This document shows, piece after piece, positions 21,301 to 31,900 of a stretch of DNA of 64,000 nucleotides. A program made the translations under genes and the position numbers. Each line of letters begins with the position of its first letter. Positions within the stretch are counted from its first letter, which is position 1. The notes under the pieces were generated by a model, which was not told where the DNA came from, searched no databases, and saw nothing but the letters and a program-made list of their open reading frames with translations. The stretch covers positions 208,226,164 through 208,290,163 of the forward strand of contig NC_134360.1 in assembly GCF_048569485.1 (NCBI RefSeq), in the 5' to 3' direction. The DNA is from Anomaloglossus baeobatrachus (Eukaryota > Chordata > Amphibia > Anura > Aromobatidae).

Positions 21301-24300
21301 ATCAAAACGTAGCATCTGCGCAAAAATGGTACCGTTAAAAACGTCAGCTCGAGACGCAAAAAATAAGCCGTCATTGAGCCTAAGATCCCGAAAAATGAGA
21401 ACGCTACGGGTCACGGAATATGGCGTAAAACGTGCGCCACTTTTTTCGGACAAACTACCGATTTTTTTTTTTAACCCCTTATATAAAAGTAAACCTATAC
21501 ATGTTTGGTGTCTACGAACTCGCACTGACCTGAGGCATCACACCCACACATCAGTTTTACCATATAGTGAACACAGTGAATAAAATATCTCAAAAACCAT
21601 AGTGCTATCGCACTTTTTTTGCAATTTTTCAGCATTTGGAATTTTTTTGCCATTTTCTAGTACACAATATGGTAAAACTGATGGTTTCATTTAAAAGTAC
21701 AGCTCGTTCCGCAAAAAATGAGCCCTCACATGACCATATTGACTGAAAAATGAAAAAAGTTACGTCTCTCAGAAAAAGAATGGCGAAAAAAAAAAACGGA
21801 AAGCGAAAAATCGGCCGGTCGTGAAGGGGTTAAAGGGAACTTGTCACCGGGTTTTTGCCTTATGAGCTGCGGCCACCACCAGTGAGCTCTTATATACAGC
21901 ATTCTGGAATACTGTATATAAGAGCCCAGGCCGCTCTGTATAAGATAAAAAAGACCTTTATTATACCCTTCTAGGGGGCGGTCTGGTCCAATGGGTGTCG
22001 CTGCTCTCGGTGCAGCGCTTCCTCTATCTTGTGCAATCCAGCACTGTGTGCATAGCATGTCTTGTGTCATTCACACAGAGGCTTCTATTGTGCTCCTGTG
22101 CATGCGCACTTTGATCTTACCGGCTAAGGGCAGAGCGAAGTACTGTAATGTGCAGGTGCAAGGAAAGGTCAAAGACCGCCTGTGCACTACAGTGCTTTGA
22201 TGTGTCCTCAGCCAGGCAGATTAAAGTGCGCCTGTGCAGGAGTGCAATGGAGGCCTCTGTGAATGAGGCTGGATGCGTCATTCACACAGGGCTGGGCAGG
22301 AGGAGAGCAATCACACAAAATGGAGTAGGCACCAGACAGAAAGCAGTGACACCCATCGGACAGGACCACCCCCTAGGTAATTATAAAAAAGGTCTTTTTT
22401 TACATTCTACAGATCGGTCTGGGCTCTTATATACAGTATTCTGGAACGCTGTATATAAGGGCTCACTGGTGGTGGCCGCAGCTTATAGGGAAAAAACCTG
22501 GTGACAGGTTCCCTTTAAAGCCGACTCGTCTGTTGTAGAACACAAGCTTTTCTCCTGAAATAACAATTCTCTCCTTAGAGCTGTGTATTGTCTAGTTCCT
22601 CTGTTACTCCTACTGGAAATATGTGAACACATTGACAACTCTCCATTACCATTTGCCTTGTTAATTGGAGGTGTCCCAATACAGTCTGACATTGTTTATA
22701 TACATTTCCAGGAACAGTAATAGAGGAACAATGCAATGCAGCAATGGAGGCTCAATAGCAGCTGTTTCCCTCAGTATATGTGGGACAATTGCCTGGTTAT
22801 CATAACTGATGGCTGCATATACTTTGCTGTAATGGAAGTAAACATTGCATGTACCGGCCTCCTGGTGAACTTTAGGATGGGCATATCTTTATACACAGCA
22901 AGCAGCGCTTCAGTATAAAGCATGGAAGGTTCAGAGCGGCTGCCAGAGCCAGTAACTGAGGAGAGAGGTGAATTTTTGCTTTATGGAGTGAATGAGCATA
23001 ACGTGGCCCTAATATAGAGAGACATGAAACAATCAACAACAACAAAAAAAAACATCTGTGGCAAGAAAAAGTTGCTGGGAGACATTGCAGTAAAATATCT
23101 CCTGGGTTCTCCATGATAGTATCCATTAATTAAATTGCTATGAAGACATACAGTATAAGCTGCATTTTGATTATCTGCTCCATAGGATATGGCCAAAATA
23201 TCAGCAAAGTGTCAGTTAGACCTTTTTAGTAACTGAGACGCAGTGCGAACAGTTAATGTGCTGATACTTTGTCATATACATTTACAGATGTATATAGCCA
23301 CCATTTTTTTTTTTGGTAGGAACACCACAGTCGTAGGTATCCAGCACGGGCTCAATGACTGGTTATCCATAGAACTTTAGTGTGGTCAATATGGGACATA
23401 TAAATCTTGTAGCTGGGACACATTTTGAATGGCCCCCCGACACCCTTTTTTCAGACAGGTTGTTCCACCAATGCAATTTATCACCTTTCCACAGGATAAG
23501 GGCACGCTCACACGACCATATTATTCTGATGAGTGCAATGCAAGAAAATCTCACATTGCACTTGGACCAATGTTATTCAATGAGGGAGAGCAGAGGTCAG
23601 CTTTTTTCTCCTCCATATTCTGGATAAGTGAAAAGTCGCAGCATGCTTCGATTGTCAGCGAGAGATGTGTCACTCGCACCCATACAAGTCTGTGGGTGCG
23701 AGTGAAGCATCAGACCGTACTCAGATGTCATCCGAGTGCAGTGCGATAAATGGGGATATTAATCCCTCCCTCTCCTCCGCAGCTGTGATCTGATCTCAGG
23801 ATCGCGGCACAGTTGCATGACACTCGGCTTACAACGGCAGCAGAACCAGAGCCAAGGATCATTAGCATAATGCATGCCATACCATTGTGTGAATCCAACC
23901 TAAAGGTGGTCCACACGCCGGATCATCAGTCTATTTTAAATAGGTCAGGATTGGTGAGGGTCCCACCGCTGAGACCAGTAGCGATCAGCATGCTATCCGG
24001 TGATAACTTGCATTTACGGTACAGACCCTTTTACACCACGAGGCTCATGAAATTGCCCTATTTATAAGAACGTTTCAAGCTCTTCCATGTAAATTTGGAT
24101 TAGAGTGTGTAATAGGTATATAGGCCGTACATGAATATGCATGAAAGAAAAAATTGAAAATCCTACAGATGGTCGAAAAAATGTAAAATTGTTACATTCT
24201 TTTTCCACAGCTTCCTGGGGTTCAGGCAGTTCATTTGCGTTTTGTAATCCTCTCCGGATACGATCATTTTGTCTCCGTGCGCAGTGTATCAGCCGAGAGC

Positions 24301-24309
24301 GCAATATGA
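12284..24309 (+). CDS. HSPB11: HSPB11 (IFT25), complete five-exon gene
   Basis: Intraflagellar transport protein 25, the partner of IFT27 in the IFT-B complex, which moves cargo in cilia and is needed for Hedgehog signalling. Joining exons 12284-12384, 16933-17039, 19171-19239, 20455-20498 and 24211-24309 gives 420 bp, or 139 residues; the human protein has 144. Every junction has GT..AG and the phase is kept throughout. Human-like blocks: NLCLSS, ATSSDE, IIDGNPETFWTTTGMFPQEF, SLKIYTSSSKE, LRFVILSGYDHFVSV and SVSAE. The fold is a galactose-binding-like jelly roll. All four introns carry repeats. Head to head with LRRC42 and tail to tail with DIO1. No damage seen. Confidence 0.96.
13255..14290. 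repeat. CA-rich minisatellite, about 42-60 bp units
   Basis: The unit core is CCCATACAGCCTGCACCCCC followed by CATATCACACACACACTGCT. Variants have CAGATCTCACACACTACACC or a variable number of CA. Higher-order groups of four to five units recur (CATATGTCGCATACCCTGCT marks each group). Long open frames on both strands are caused by the repeat. Confidence 0.93.
14605..14795. repeat. Inverted repeat inside hAT-type element
   Basis: Imperfect arms pair around a centre near 14700. CACTGGGCTCCCCTGACTCA (about 14638-14657) is mirrored by TGAGTCAGGGGAGCCCAGTG (about 14751-14770), and CGGCCACTACACAGC by GCTGTGTAGTGGCCG. It can form a cruciform. Confidence 0.8.
14796..15120. promoter_or_regulatory. CpG-rich segment with CRE palindrome in hAT-type element
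   Basis: CpG-dense sequence with a perfect TGACGTCA at 14873-14880. A similar module with TGACGTCA occurs in the hAT element at 33451-37857. It may be a relic promoter of these elements; no transcript evidence can be seen here. Confidence 0.4.
15269..16056. other. HSPB11 intron 1, repeat-derived sequence
   Basis: Includes a short inverted stretch near 15270-15350 (CCAGAAACAACCCCAAA and TTTGGGGTTGTTTTGG) and, from TTAA near 15434, what looks like the left end of an AAAGGGGTTATTACAC TIR element. No exon recognised. Confidence 0.45.
16057..16825. repeat. 43-bp minisatellite, about 18 copies
   Basis: Unit TATAGCCCCTTATATCTGGC plus TTACATGTACAGAGGATTTATCC, with CACAGG/CAGAGG and CTATAG/CTGTAG variants and two copies with an extra TA. 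It ends about 110 bp before the HSPB11 exon 2 acceptor. Confidence 0.95.
16933..17039 (+). CDS. HSPB11: HSPB11 exon 2
   Basis: The acceptor TTTCTAG precedes AAATCCAGAG, which completes Gly and gives NPETFWTTTGMFPQEF, the best conserved stretch of IFT25, then IISMNGLQKIGKITLESSL. The donor TTAA|GTAAGT is strong. The exon is 107 bp. Confidence 0.97.
17040..19170. other. HSPB11 intron 2
   Basis: Holds degraded TIR-type repeats: an end reading AACAACCCCTTTAA near 17590 and an AAAGGGGTTGTC start near 18862. Between them the sequence looks unique. No exon, RNA gene or complete element was found. Confidence 0.45.
19171..19239 (+). CDS. HSPB11: HSPB11 exon 3
   Basis: The acceptor TTCTTCTCTAG and donor AGAG|GTAAGT frame 69 bp encoding RSLKIYTSSSKEATNFEPC and MER. 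This aligns with the human QTLKIEKSTSKEPVDFE segment. The phases on both sides agree with exons 2 and 4. Confidence 0.95.
19267..20131. mobile_element. TIR element (AAGGCAATCTGTCAGCAGG), split by a Harbinger-type MITE
   Basis: Left end AAAGGCAATCTGTCAGCAGG; from the right AAAGGGAATCGGTCAGCAGG. Same family as 9854-11378. TTAA follows the right end. It lies in HSPB11 intron 3 and contains the MITE at 19356-19946. Confidence 0.75.
19356..19946. mobile_element. Harbinger-type MITE, copy 1
   Basis: 591 bp with TIRs GGGGCACTTTGCACACTACG and, from the right, GGGATACTTTGCACACTACG. TTA flanks both sides (19353-19355 and 19947-19949). Relatives at 52697-53243 and 55287-55877 also have TAA or TTA targets. 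No coding capacity seen. Confidence 0.85.
20455..20498 (+). CDS. HSPB11: HSPB11 exon 4
   Basis: A 44-bp micro-exon between TTCTTTGTAG and ACT|GTAAGT. It encodes ELEHVEGQFQTEEIT, matching human DLVHTEGQLQNEEI. It restores phase 0, so exon 5 starts on a full codon. Confidence 0.94.
20542..21829. mobile_element. TTAA-target non-autonomous DNA element A
   Basis: TIRs CCCCTTAACGACCG and, from the right, CCCCTTCACGACCGGCC, flanked by TTAA at 20538-20541 and 21830-21833. TTAA targets point to piggyBac or Kolobok relatives. No transposase seen. It is in HSPB11 intron 4. Confidence 0.8.
21834..22514. mobile_element. TTAA-target non-autonomous DNA element B
   Basis: TIRs AGGGAACTTGTCACCGGGTT and, from the right, AGGGAACCTGTCACCAGGTT. 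The left TTAA (21830-21833) is also the right TTAA of element A, and the other copy is at 22515-22518. A subterminal inverted stretch (CTTATATACAGCATTCTGGA) recurs near both ends. Confidence 0.8.
22519..24210. other. HSPB11 intron 4, degraded repeats
   Basis: Around 22590-22730 GTTCCTCTGTTACTCCT and AGTAATAGAGGAACAAT suggest a decayed inverted-repeat element. From about 23497 a GGGCACGCTCACACGACC sequence resembles one end of a TIR family also hinted at near 60566. No further exon seen. Confidence 0.4.
24211..24309 (+). CDS. HSPB11: HSPB11 exon 5 (terminal coding exon)
   Basis: The acceptor CTTTTTCCACAG leads into LPGVQAVHLRFVILSGYDHF, then VSVRSVSAESAI and TGA at 24307-24309. Human HSPB11 has YLRFIIVSAFDHFASVHSVSAEG here. 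The frog end is shorter by several residues. The splice phase is 0. Confidence 0.96.
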   Translation, partial: LPGVQAVHLRFVILSGYDHFVSVRSVSAESAI

Positions 24310-24430
24310 ATGACGATCAGCGGAAAGGATCAATCCCGGTTCACCGCGCAACACAAGCCAAGCCTGCAACATTTTGCGATTTTAAGGGAAGATAGAAATT
24401 GTACAGAATAGCTCTTTTTGTAACCTGACG

Positions 24431-24457
24431 AATAAATTAATTATTTTGTACAATAAA
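24431..24457 (+). terminator. HSPB11: HSPB11 poly(A) signals
   Basis: AATAAA at 24431-24436 and again at 24452-24457, about 120-150 bp after the stop codon. Either could serve as the cleavage signal. Confidence 0.7.
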
Positions 24458-24459
24458 TA

Positions 24460-24925
24460 AATAAATGGTACACAGTTTGAAGTTATAATTGGAGCTTAAG
24501 AAAAAACGTACAAACATGCAATGTGTTATTAAAAAAAAACTCCAGACACCTAAAAGACCCCAAAATACCCTACTTTATATGTGGACAAAAAGTTCATATA
24601 AAGAATAAAGATTAACCTCTCCACGACCAGACACTTTTAGGTATTTATTTTTTCTTCCAAGAAGAAGCTGTAACATATTTTTTTAATTTTCAGTCAAACT
24701 TAGCCATGTAAGAAAGAGCTTGTGTGGTTTTTTTTTTTTTTGCTTTTTTTTTGGTCAGACGAGGTGTAGCTTTGTATTGCAACATTCACTTTACCATATA
24801 ATATACTGAAAAATAGGGAAACAAATTCCAAGTGCTATGAAATGGTGAAAAAAAATGCAACACTATAATTTTTTGGGTGTCCAGAAAGCTCTGATTTTTG
24901 TAACCATATATTATCTCTCTCTCTG

Positions 24926-24963
<38 letters not shown>

Positions 24964-25180
24964 GTGATTCAAAAAAAGAATAAATCAGAACTTTCTAGAA
25001 ATAAATTTAAAAAGATTTTACAGCGGTGAATAAAAAAAACTATGTTGGCTATTCTACTTTTTTTTTTCTTTACAACATTTATTATATGGGTTAATTTAAA
25101 GTTATTCTTCTAACAGATTGTACTTTTATGAACTAAATTGGTTTATTTTCATTTTTTACGTAGGTAGAGGGGTGACAAGG
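24460..25180. other. Intergenic AT-rich sequence with (TA)n
   Basis: Begins the interval between the convergent HSPB11 and DIO1 genes. CCTCTCCACGACCAGACACTT near 24616 recalls a decayed end of the ACCCCTTAACGACC family. (TA)n at about 24930-24958. No gene. Confidence 0.5.
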
Positions 25181-25183
25181 TTC

Positions 25184-25362
25184 CAAGTGTGTGTGTGTGT
25201 GTATGTATATATATATACATACACACACACACACTTGTGCATGTATGTGTCATATATATATTTAACACATACATGCACAAGTGTGTGTGTGTTTGTATAC
25301 ATACACACACACGAACATATATTTGTGTGTGCATATATAATATATATATATATATATAAATA
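25184..25362. repeat. Palindromic TG/TA/CA microsatellite
   Basis: (GT)n-ATGTATATATATATACAT-(AC)n is a near-perfect palindrome. A second one follows, CTTGTGCATGTATGTGT..ACACATACATGCACAAG. The block then passes into (TA)n, next to the Helitron end. Confidence 0.9.
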
Positions 25363-25484
25363 TTAGCTGTACTACCCGGCTTTGCCTGGGTTAATAACTG
25401 CTGTTAACAGAATAGAATGTATTAACATAAATGTAATGTATTCTGCACACAAAAACCACAAAACAAATAGATAGAAATGTCAAG

Positions 25485-25845
25485 TAATGTTCTCAGTCTG
25501 TCTCTTTCCAGATCTGTCTCTTTACCCAGTCTGTCTCAGTCTCTTTTTTTTGTCTGTCTCTATCTCTGTTTCTTTCCCCATCTGTCTCTTTCCCAGGTCT
25601 GTCTCTCAGTCTCTTTGTCTGTGTCTTTTCCTGTCTGTCACTTCACTTTCCCTGTCTGCCTGTCTTTGTCTGTCTCTATTTCTCTGTCTCTTTCCCCGTC
25701 TGTCTCTATCAAGGTCTGTGTCTTTCCCCATCTATCTTTGTCTGTCTCTCTGGCTGTCTCCTCCTTCCTTCTCTCTGTCCCTGTCTGCATGTCTGTCTGT
25801 CTCTTTCCCCGTCTGTCTCTGTCTGTCTTTTTCACCATCTGTCTC
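25485..25845. repeat. TCTG/TCTC microsatellite
   Basis: Degenerate GTCTGTCTCTTTCCC repeats inside the Helitron. The ERV inserted into it, and the array resumes at 44826-44870. Confidence 0.9.
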
Positions 25846-26615
25846 TGTGATACCAATGTGATATGACTGAAGAATGTGTGATTAGATAGGGATCATAATC
25901 AAAAGATAGGAGTGATCCCAGATATTATTTGACCTATCAATAATTCAGTATCAAAGAGATGTTCTTTGGATAACCAATTTCACTATGACCAAAGAATAAG
26001 ATAATGAGGAAGTCACATTTACAGTTCCACTTACCGGAAACTTGTGGTTGGCTTAAAGACAGGTTTAAGGAAGCTTGCATATGAAATTTACGGCTCATTG
26101 CAATATTTCACTAACACTATGGTCAACTGTGGTCGGTCAGTTGTCAACTGGCAGGATGTGCAGGAAGCTGCTGGTGTCCACAGCAGTTTGTGGTCAAGTT
26201 ACATGAACATGACTCAGCTGTCACATGCTGGTGACCATTTAAACACAACCTACAAAGTTTTCCTATAAAAATACACCGGACTCGCTTAATGTTAGGGGAA
26301 ACCTTCCAGGACATTGAAGTGTACGCACTGCTCCTGTGATGCAAGATGCCATGTTGTTTCCTTTATCATTAAATTGAGTTCCCTCCGATGTGAAAGGATT
26401 GCTACAACAAACGGTAATGTTGATGCATATTTCTGTTATTGTATAAGATTCTATGACTAGTTCTAAATGCCTATGTACCATTAACTATTTATGTGCTATT
26501 AAAATAAATAGTATCGGGGGCGTGTCCGGAACTCCATGGGACAAGACGCCTAGGTCCTGAGCTCCTTCTCCCGGGATTATAAAAAGCACTTCAGCATACG
26601 CACGGAGGATCCAAA

Positions 26616-28364
26616 ATGGGGAAGAAGAAGCCCCCAAAGGTGGCTAAAGACCCTGGGACCCCAGCAGCACTCACCCTGGACGCTTATCTAACCAGGGAGC
26701 CGTCCGGCGAGCGGGAGCAGGAGGAGACCCGTGCTGTGGAGGTGACTCAGCACCTTTCACCTCACCTGACAACAGCCGCGGAGGAGACCTCATGGGGACT
26801 GCCGGTACGTGCTGCGGAGGGAAGAGGGAGTGAGGAGCGAGGTCCCATGAGTGCCGGCGGGATGGAGGCGTCCCTCGCGGTCAAGATGGCGGCGGCGGGG
26901 AAGACGCGCGGGGACTCACCTTTGGCCCAGCAGGAACGTGGAGGCGGTGAGCTGGAGGACCCAGAATACCCCCGATCTCCCAGGCCAGGTGAGCGACTGC
27001 CGTTCTCCCTAGAGGCGAGCCCCGGGATCCAAGAGGGGACAGCGGTGTTGATGCCGCCCCTCCCCCCTCTGGAGGTGCTGGAGCGCGGCGGCGGCTGGAG
27101 CCCTGCAGCCCAAGTGGACGCCACACTGAAGAAAGTGAGTGGCATAGAGTGGAGCATGGGGGAGCTGGGACTGGAGAGCGGAGGAAATGAGGGAAGAGAG
27201 GACATGACAGGAGGCAGCAGGGAGGTTTTTGGGAGCACACATGAGGCACTGCAGAGGGCTGGAGTCCCCAGGCCCCCATGGGACAATGAAACAATACTGG
27301 GTACTGACTCCCTGTCTTCCCCACTGGAATCACCAATGTTGCATAATGAGACCCTCATCCCCAGGCCCCAAAGACCCCACAGATTAATAAAGGGCACGGG
27401 ACTGCAGACCCCCGGGTCCCCCTCTGATCCATCAGGTGTAGACAACACCATGCAGAGGGCCCAGGAGAGGGCAGGGGCAAGCCTACCTACCACACAACCT
27501 ATGTGCCTACCTGCGGAGTGGTGGGAGCATGTCCAACAGCTCCCTACCAAGAAGGATTTTCAAACACTCATCTCTGAGGTTAAAAATGCCTGCAGATCTG
27601 AAATAGCGGCGGTACGGCAGGATGTCATTTCCGTCTCTAAAAGAATAAACCAGCTGGAAAACGACCATACGGAAGCTAGAACAACCATCCGTCACCTCCA
27701 GTCCCAAACCACCTCTCAGGCTGACGTCATACGGGAGCTGCAGCGCCATATTGAGGATCTGGACAACAGAGGCAGACGCCATAATATAAGGGTCAGAGGT
27801 GTACCCGAGTCCCAAGCAAAGGAGGACGTCATAACAATTTTGCAGACTATATTCAACTCACTTCTGCAGCAGCCTCCTGACCATCCAATTCCCATAGATA
27901 GAGCGCATAGGGCCTTGCGCCCTAAAAATCTGAAAGGGAATCCAAGGGATATTATCTGCCACATCACTGACTTTCAACTTAAAGAAGAAATAATGTTTAA
28001 AGCTCGACCGCCAAAACAAGTGATGTACCGAGGTACCAAAATCCAGTTATTACAAGATCTCTCGTGGATAACACTCCAGCAGAGGAGGGCCCTCCGCCCG
28101 CTACTGTCGTCTTTGAAGGATAACAACATTTTTTACAGATGGGGGTTTCCGTTTAGCCTCACCGCACGGCGGGGAGAAACACAGGCCAGCCTTCGGGCCC
28201 CCGCTGATCTTGAGCCTTTCTGCCGGGCCTTCGACCTCCCTGTTCCAGATTTACCAGATTGGACTATGCCACAACAGATGCCGCCACTTCCCCAGACCTG
28301 GCAACCGGCTACTACGTCGCGCAAGCGACGCTCCAAGAGTTCGAGGGAAGAAGAACATACTTGA
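26616..28364 (+). CDS. L1 ORF1 protein
   Basis: 582 codons, intact. The first 300 residues are low-complexity and Gly/Pro/Glu-rich. A coiled-coil-like stretch (about residues 330-385, RINQLENDHTEARTTIRHLQ and neighbours) is followed by the L1 ORF1 hallmark DLDNRGRRHNIRVRGVPE, then the RRM-like and C-terminal domains (FQLKEEIMFKARPPKQVMYRG, TLQQRRALRPLLSSL). In L1 elements this protein trimerises, binds the element's RNA and acts as a nucleic-acid chaperone. The start codon is the first in the element. ORF2 begins 568 bp after the stop. Confidence 0.9.
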   Translation: MGKKKPPKVAKDPGTPAALTLDAYLTREPSGEREQEETRAVEVTQHLSPHLTTAAEETSWGLPVRAAEGRGSEERGPMSAGGMEASLAVKMAAAGKTRGDSPLAQQERGGGELEDPEYPRSPRPGERLPFSLEASPGIQEGTAVLMPPLPPLEVLERGGGWSPAAQVDATLKKVSGIEWSMGELGLESGGNEGREDMTGGSREVFGSTHEALQRAGVPRPPWDNETILGTDSLSSPLESPMLHNETLIPRPQRPHRLIKGTGLQTPGSPSDPSGVDNTMQRAQERAGASLPTTQPMCLPAEWWEHVQQLPTKKDFQTLISEVKNACRSEIAAVRQDVISVSKRINQLENDHTEARTTIRHLQSQTTSQADVIRELQRHIEDLDNRGRRHNIRVRGVPESQAKEDVITILQTIFNSLLQQPPDHPIPIDRAHRALRPKNLKGNPRDIICHITDFQLKEEIMFKARPPKQVMYRGTKIQLLQDLSWITLQQRRALRPLLSSLKDNNIFYRWGFPFSLTARRGETQASLRAPADLEPFCRAFDLPVPDLPDWTMPQQMPPLPQTWQPATTSRKRRSKSSREEEHT

Positions 28365-28932
28365 TTAAGCTCTCATGTGAACTTATGGTTACCTGTAGAA
28401 GTTACTTTGTCCTTCTGGGTCTACCTATATAGTTCTCCATATCTTTGTGATTTCTCCGTTTTAGAAAATCTCGGGGGGGAGGGGGGGGGGGTAGGGGCCG
28501 GTGTGTCAGATTCGTGGAGTTTTGCCACCTACCCACTGGCAGAGTCGTACTAAATTTTTTCGCACTCTAGTTTATAGTGCAGGTTATATTCAAGGTAATA
28601 CTCTCTACTCTGAGTAAATACAAGTCGGCTCTGGTATTGGGATAGTGGGCGGCTAGTTTTGTCTGCCGTACACTTATCTCATAACTGAAAATTCCTACTT
28701 TATAGTTGATCATAGTTATGTTTGAGTTTGTTATTTTAGGTCCTGGTAAGATCCCCAGGTATGCAACTTATCAAAATATACTCGCTTTAGGTCTTGGTAA
28801 GATCCACAGGTTTGCAACTTATCAAAATATATCTGCTATAACACAGAGGGGTTCAGGGGGATGGCCTGCCGCGCACACTAAACGAAAGTCTCAGATATTA
28901 GCCTCCACACAAGCACACCTAGAGGTCACGGG

Positions 28933-31900
28933 ATGGCGAAGATAATGAGTCTTAATGTTAAGGGGCTGAATTCTGATGTGAAGAGGAGGCTGGTCCTCCA
29001 GGAAATGCGGAAGTCAAGGGCGGCAGTAGTGTTCCTGCAAGAAACACACTTTACAAACAAAGGGTCTTTTAGCTTTGCCCGCCATTGGTTTCCTCAATCC
29101 TTTTCAGCCACTAACTCAAGGAAGAAAGCAGGGGTGGCCATATTGATTTCCCACACTTGCCCATTTCAAGTGAGTAAGTGTGAGGCAGATCCGTTGGGTC
29201 GTTATCTGATTGTCAAGGGAACTCTGAACGGGAAACGGCTAATCCTCTGTAACCTATATGCCCCTAACGTCAATCAGCTTAAATTTGTTTCATCTGTCTT
29301 GGCACGTCTCTCAGCAGATCGGGGGTCCATACACATTATAGGAGGGGATTTTAATATGGTATTTTCGGAGAACGCTGATAAATTGCATGCACCCTCACAT
29401 CCCGTAGGTCAACAGAGATCATCACAATTGTCTGTTGGTTTCCGCAGGCTGATCCGTAAACACCAATTGTATGACCTCTGGAGAATAGACAACCCAACAG
29501 CAAGACAATGCACCTTCTTCTCACACCCACACAACTCACATAGTCGGATAGACTATTTCTTTGGCAATATCCCCACACTTAGAGCACTTCAGCAGGCACA
29601 GATTGGTAGCATCACCTGGTCGGACCATGCTCCCGTATCGATATTTCTGAACCTGACGACTGCCCCCCTAAAGAGAACCCACTGGAGACTTAATGAATCT
29701 TTATTAACTAACATTTCCTCTCGAGAATCCCTCCGACAGGCCATACAGAATTATTTTACGGAAAACTCTCAGTCACCTCCCTCCTTCCCGTTGGTTTGGG
29801 AAGCCCACAAGGCAGTTATTAGGGGGGAGTGCATAGCCCTCTCCTCTAGGATTAAAAAGGATTCTCAACAGCTCTATCGCCAATATGAAAAGGATTTACG
29901 TTCAGCAGAGGAACAGCTCTGTACCCGTCCCTCTAAGATTCGCTTGAAAAAAGTGATAGACTTGAGATCTAAATTAAAAGAGATTACGCAGGGTCACATA
30001 GAAAAACTCCTCCGGTACTCCCGCCAGAAATATTACGAATATGGGAACAAACCGCATACGTTGTTAGCCAGAAAGCTTAGAGACCAAACGATAACTACCG
30101 CCCCTTGCGCGATAAAAGACACTTCGGGTATCCCTCAATATGACCCCACAAAAATGGCCCAATTGTTTCAAGTTTATTACACATCATTATACTCTATCCC
30201 CTCGCCATTTCCAATGTCCCAACCAGACAGAGCAAATATAGTGAATGAATACTTGGCCACCTGTCACCTCCCAAAGTTGTCCCAAGAGGCGGTGGAGGAA
30301 CTCAATCGGAACATATCCCCAGATGAGATACAACAAGTGATCAAAGACCTGCCAGGTCATAAAGCCCCGGGTCCCGATGGGTTCACTTACCTATACTATA
30401 AGACTTTTGTAGAGGAGTTGTCCCCTCACCTAACACACCTCTTCAATCTGTTCATGGAGGGCGTAGACATTCCAAATACATTCCTACATTCCTATATAAC
30501 CATTATACCCAAAGCCGGTAAGGACCCGATGGAATGTGCGAGCTATCGCCCGATTAGCCTCTTAAATTCGGACCTCAAGATATTCACTAAACTTTTAGCT
30601 GAACGTCTAAATAATTGGCTCCCGTACTTGGTCCATAAAGACCAAGTTGGGTTCGTTCGCTACCGTCAGGCGGGAGATAACACACGTAGGATCCTGGACT
30701 TGGTGGAAGTGGTGAACAGGGAGGGAGTGGAGGCTCTGCTTTTAAGCTTGGACGCGGAGAAGGCCTTTGACAGGCTGGACTGGTCCTTCATGTTTTCTGT
30801 GTTGGGCCAGTTCGGACTGTCGGGGCCATTTGTCTCGGCATTAAGAGGCTTATACTCGTGCCCGGCGGCGACAATTCGCCTCCCTCATGCTCACTCAGAA
30901 TCCCTCCCTATCAGAAATGGAACGAGGCAGGGATGCCCACTGTCCCCTCTTTTATACGTTCTTAGCATTGAACCGTTGGCAGCTCAAATTCGGCTTAACC
31001 CAGATATTATGGGGGTCAAGGTTCGGGAAAAATCCTTTAAGGTGGCTTTATTTGCGGATGATGTTTTGTTGTCCCTAACTAACCCTGTTGTCTCCCTGCC
31101 AAACCTGCATGCAGTCTTAGCCCAGTATGCTAGGTTCTCGGGATATAAACTTAATTCAGATAAAACGGAGGCATTACCCATTAACATCCCGGAAGTTAAA
31201 GTGCGGTCCCTAAAGCAAAACTTTAAGTATTCCTGGCGCTCGGACTCCCTGCGATACTTAGGGGTTAAAATCACCCCCAGCTACAAAACAATATACCAGA
31301 CAAATTTCCCACCCCTGATTCGAGACGTTGAAAATAGCCTAAAGAAATGGTCATCCCTGCAGATCTCTTTTTTGGGCAAAATAGCAGCAATAAAAATGTC
31401 AATAATCCCGAAATTTTTGTACCTGTTTGAAACACTTCCGGTACGAGTTCCTATGGGGGTGTTGAAAAGAGTCCAGTCAATGTTAATGCAATTTATTTGG
31501 CACTAGGGGAGGCACTGCATCCCAGACTCAGTCCTGTGCGCACCGCGTTCAAGAGGGGGTCTGTCGTGCCCGAGTGTAATACTCTATTATTATGCCTCTC
31601 ATTTACGTACACTGGCCTCTTGGACAACCCTGCCAGCATATAATAAATGGACGGAGATTGAGAAGCTTTGGATGGCACCTTTCCACCCAAGCTCTCTAAT
31701 CTGGGGCCGCCCTAGTGAAACTCATTCGAGAGACCTTTTAGGCCCAATGGCATTCATAAGAGAGCTGTGGCGGCAGTGCAGGATAAAGTTCCAACTGGCA
31801 ACGCAGTCTTCTCTACTGACTCCCTTTCTGTTCACTCCACACTTGACAGAGGGCATGAGCCCGGGGGTGGTGGGGCAATGGGCAAAGGCGGGCCTGTACT

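Noticed and set aside
21184-21583. Frames of about 85-113 codons inside TTAA element A
   Set aside because: No similarity to any transposase or host protein that I can recognise, and no codon-like pattern; treated as chance.
26762-27550. 262-codon minus-strand frame within the L1
   Set aside because: Antisense shadow of the GC-rich ORF1 5' part.
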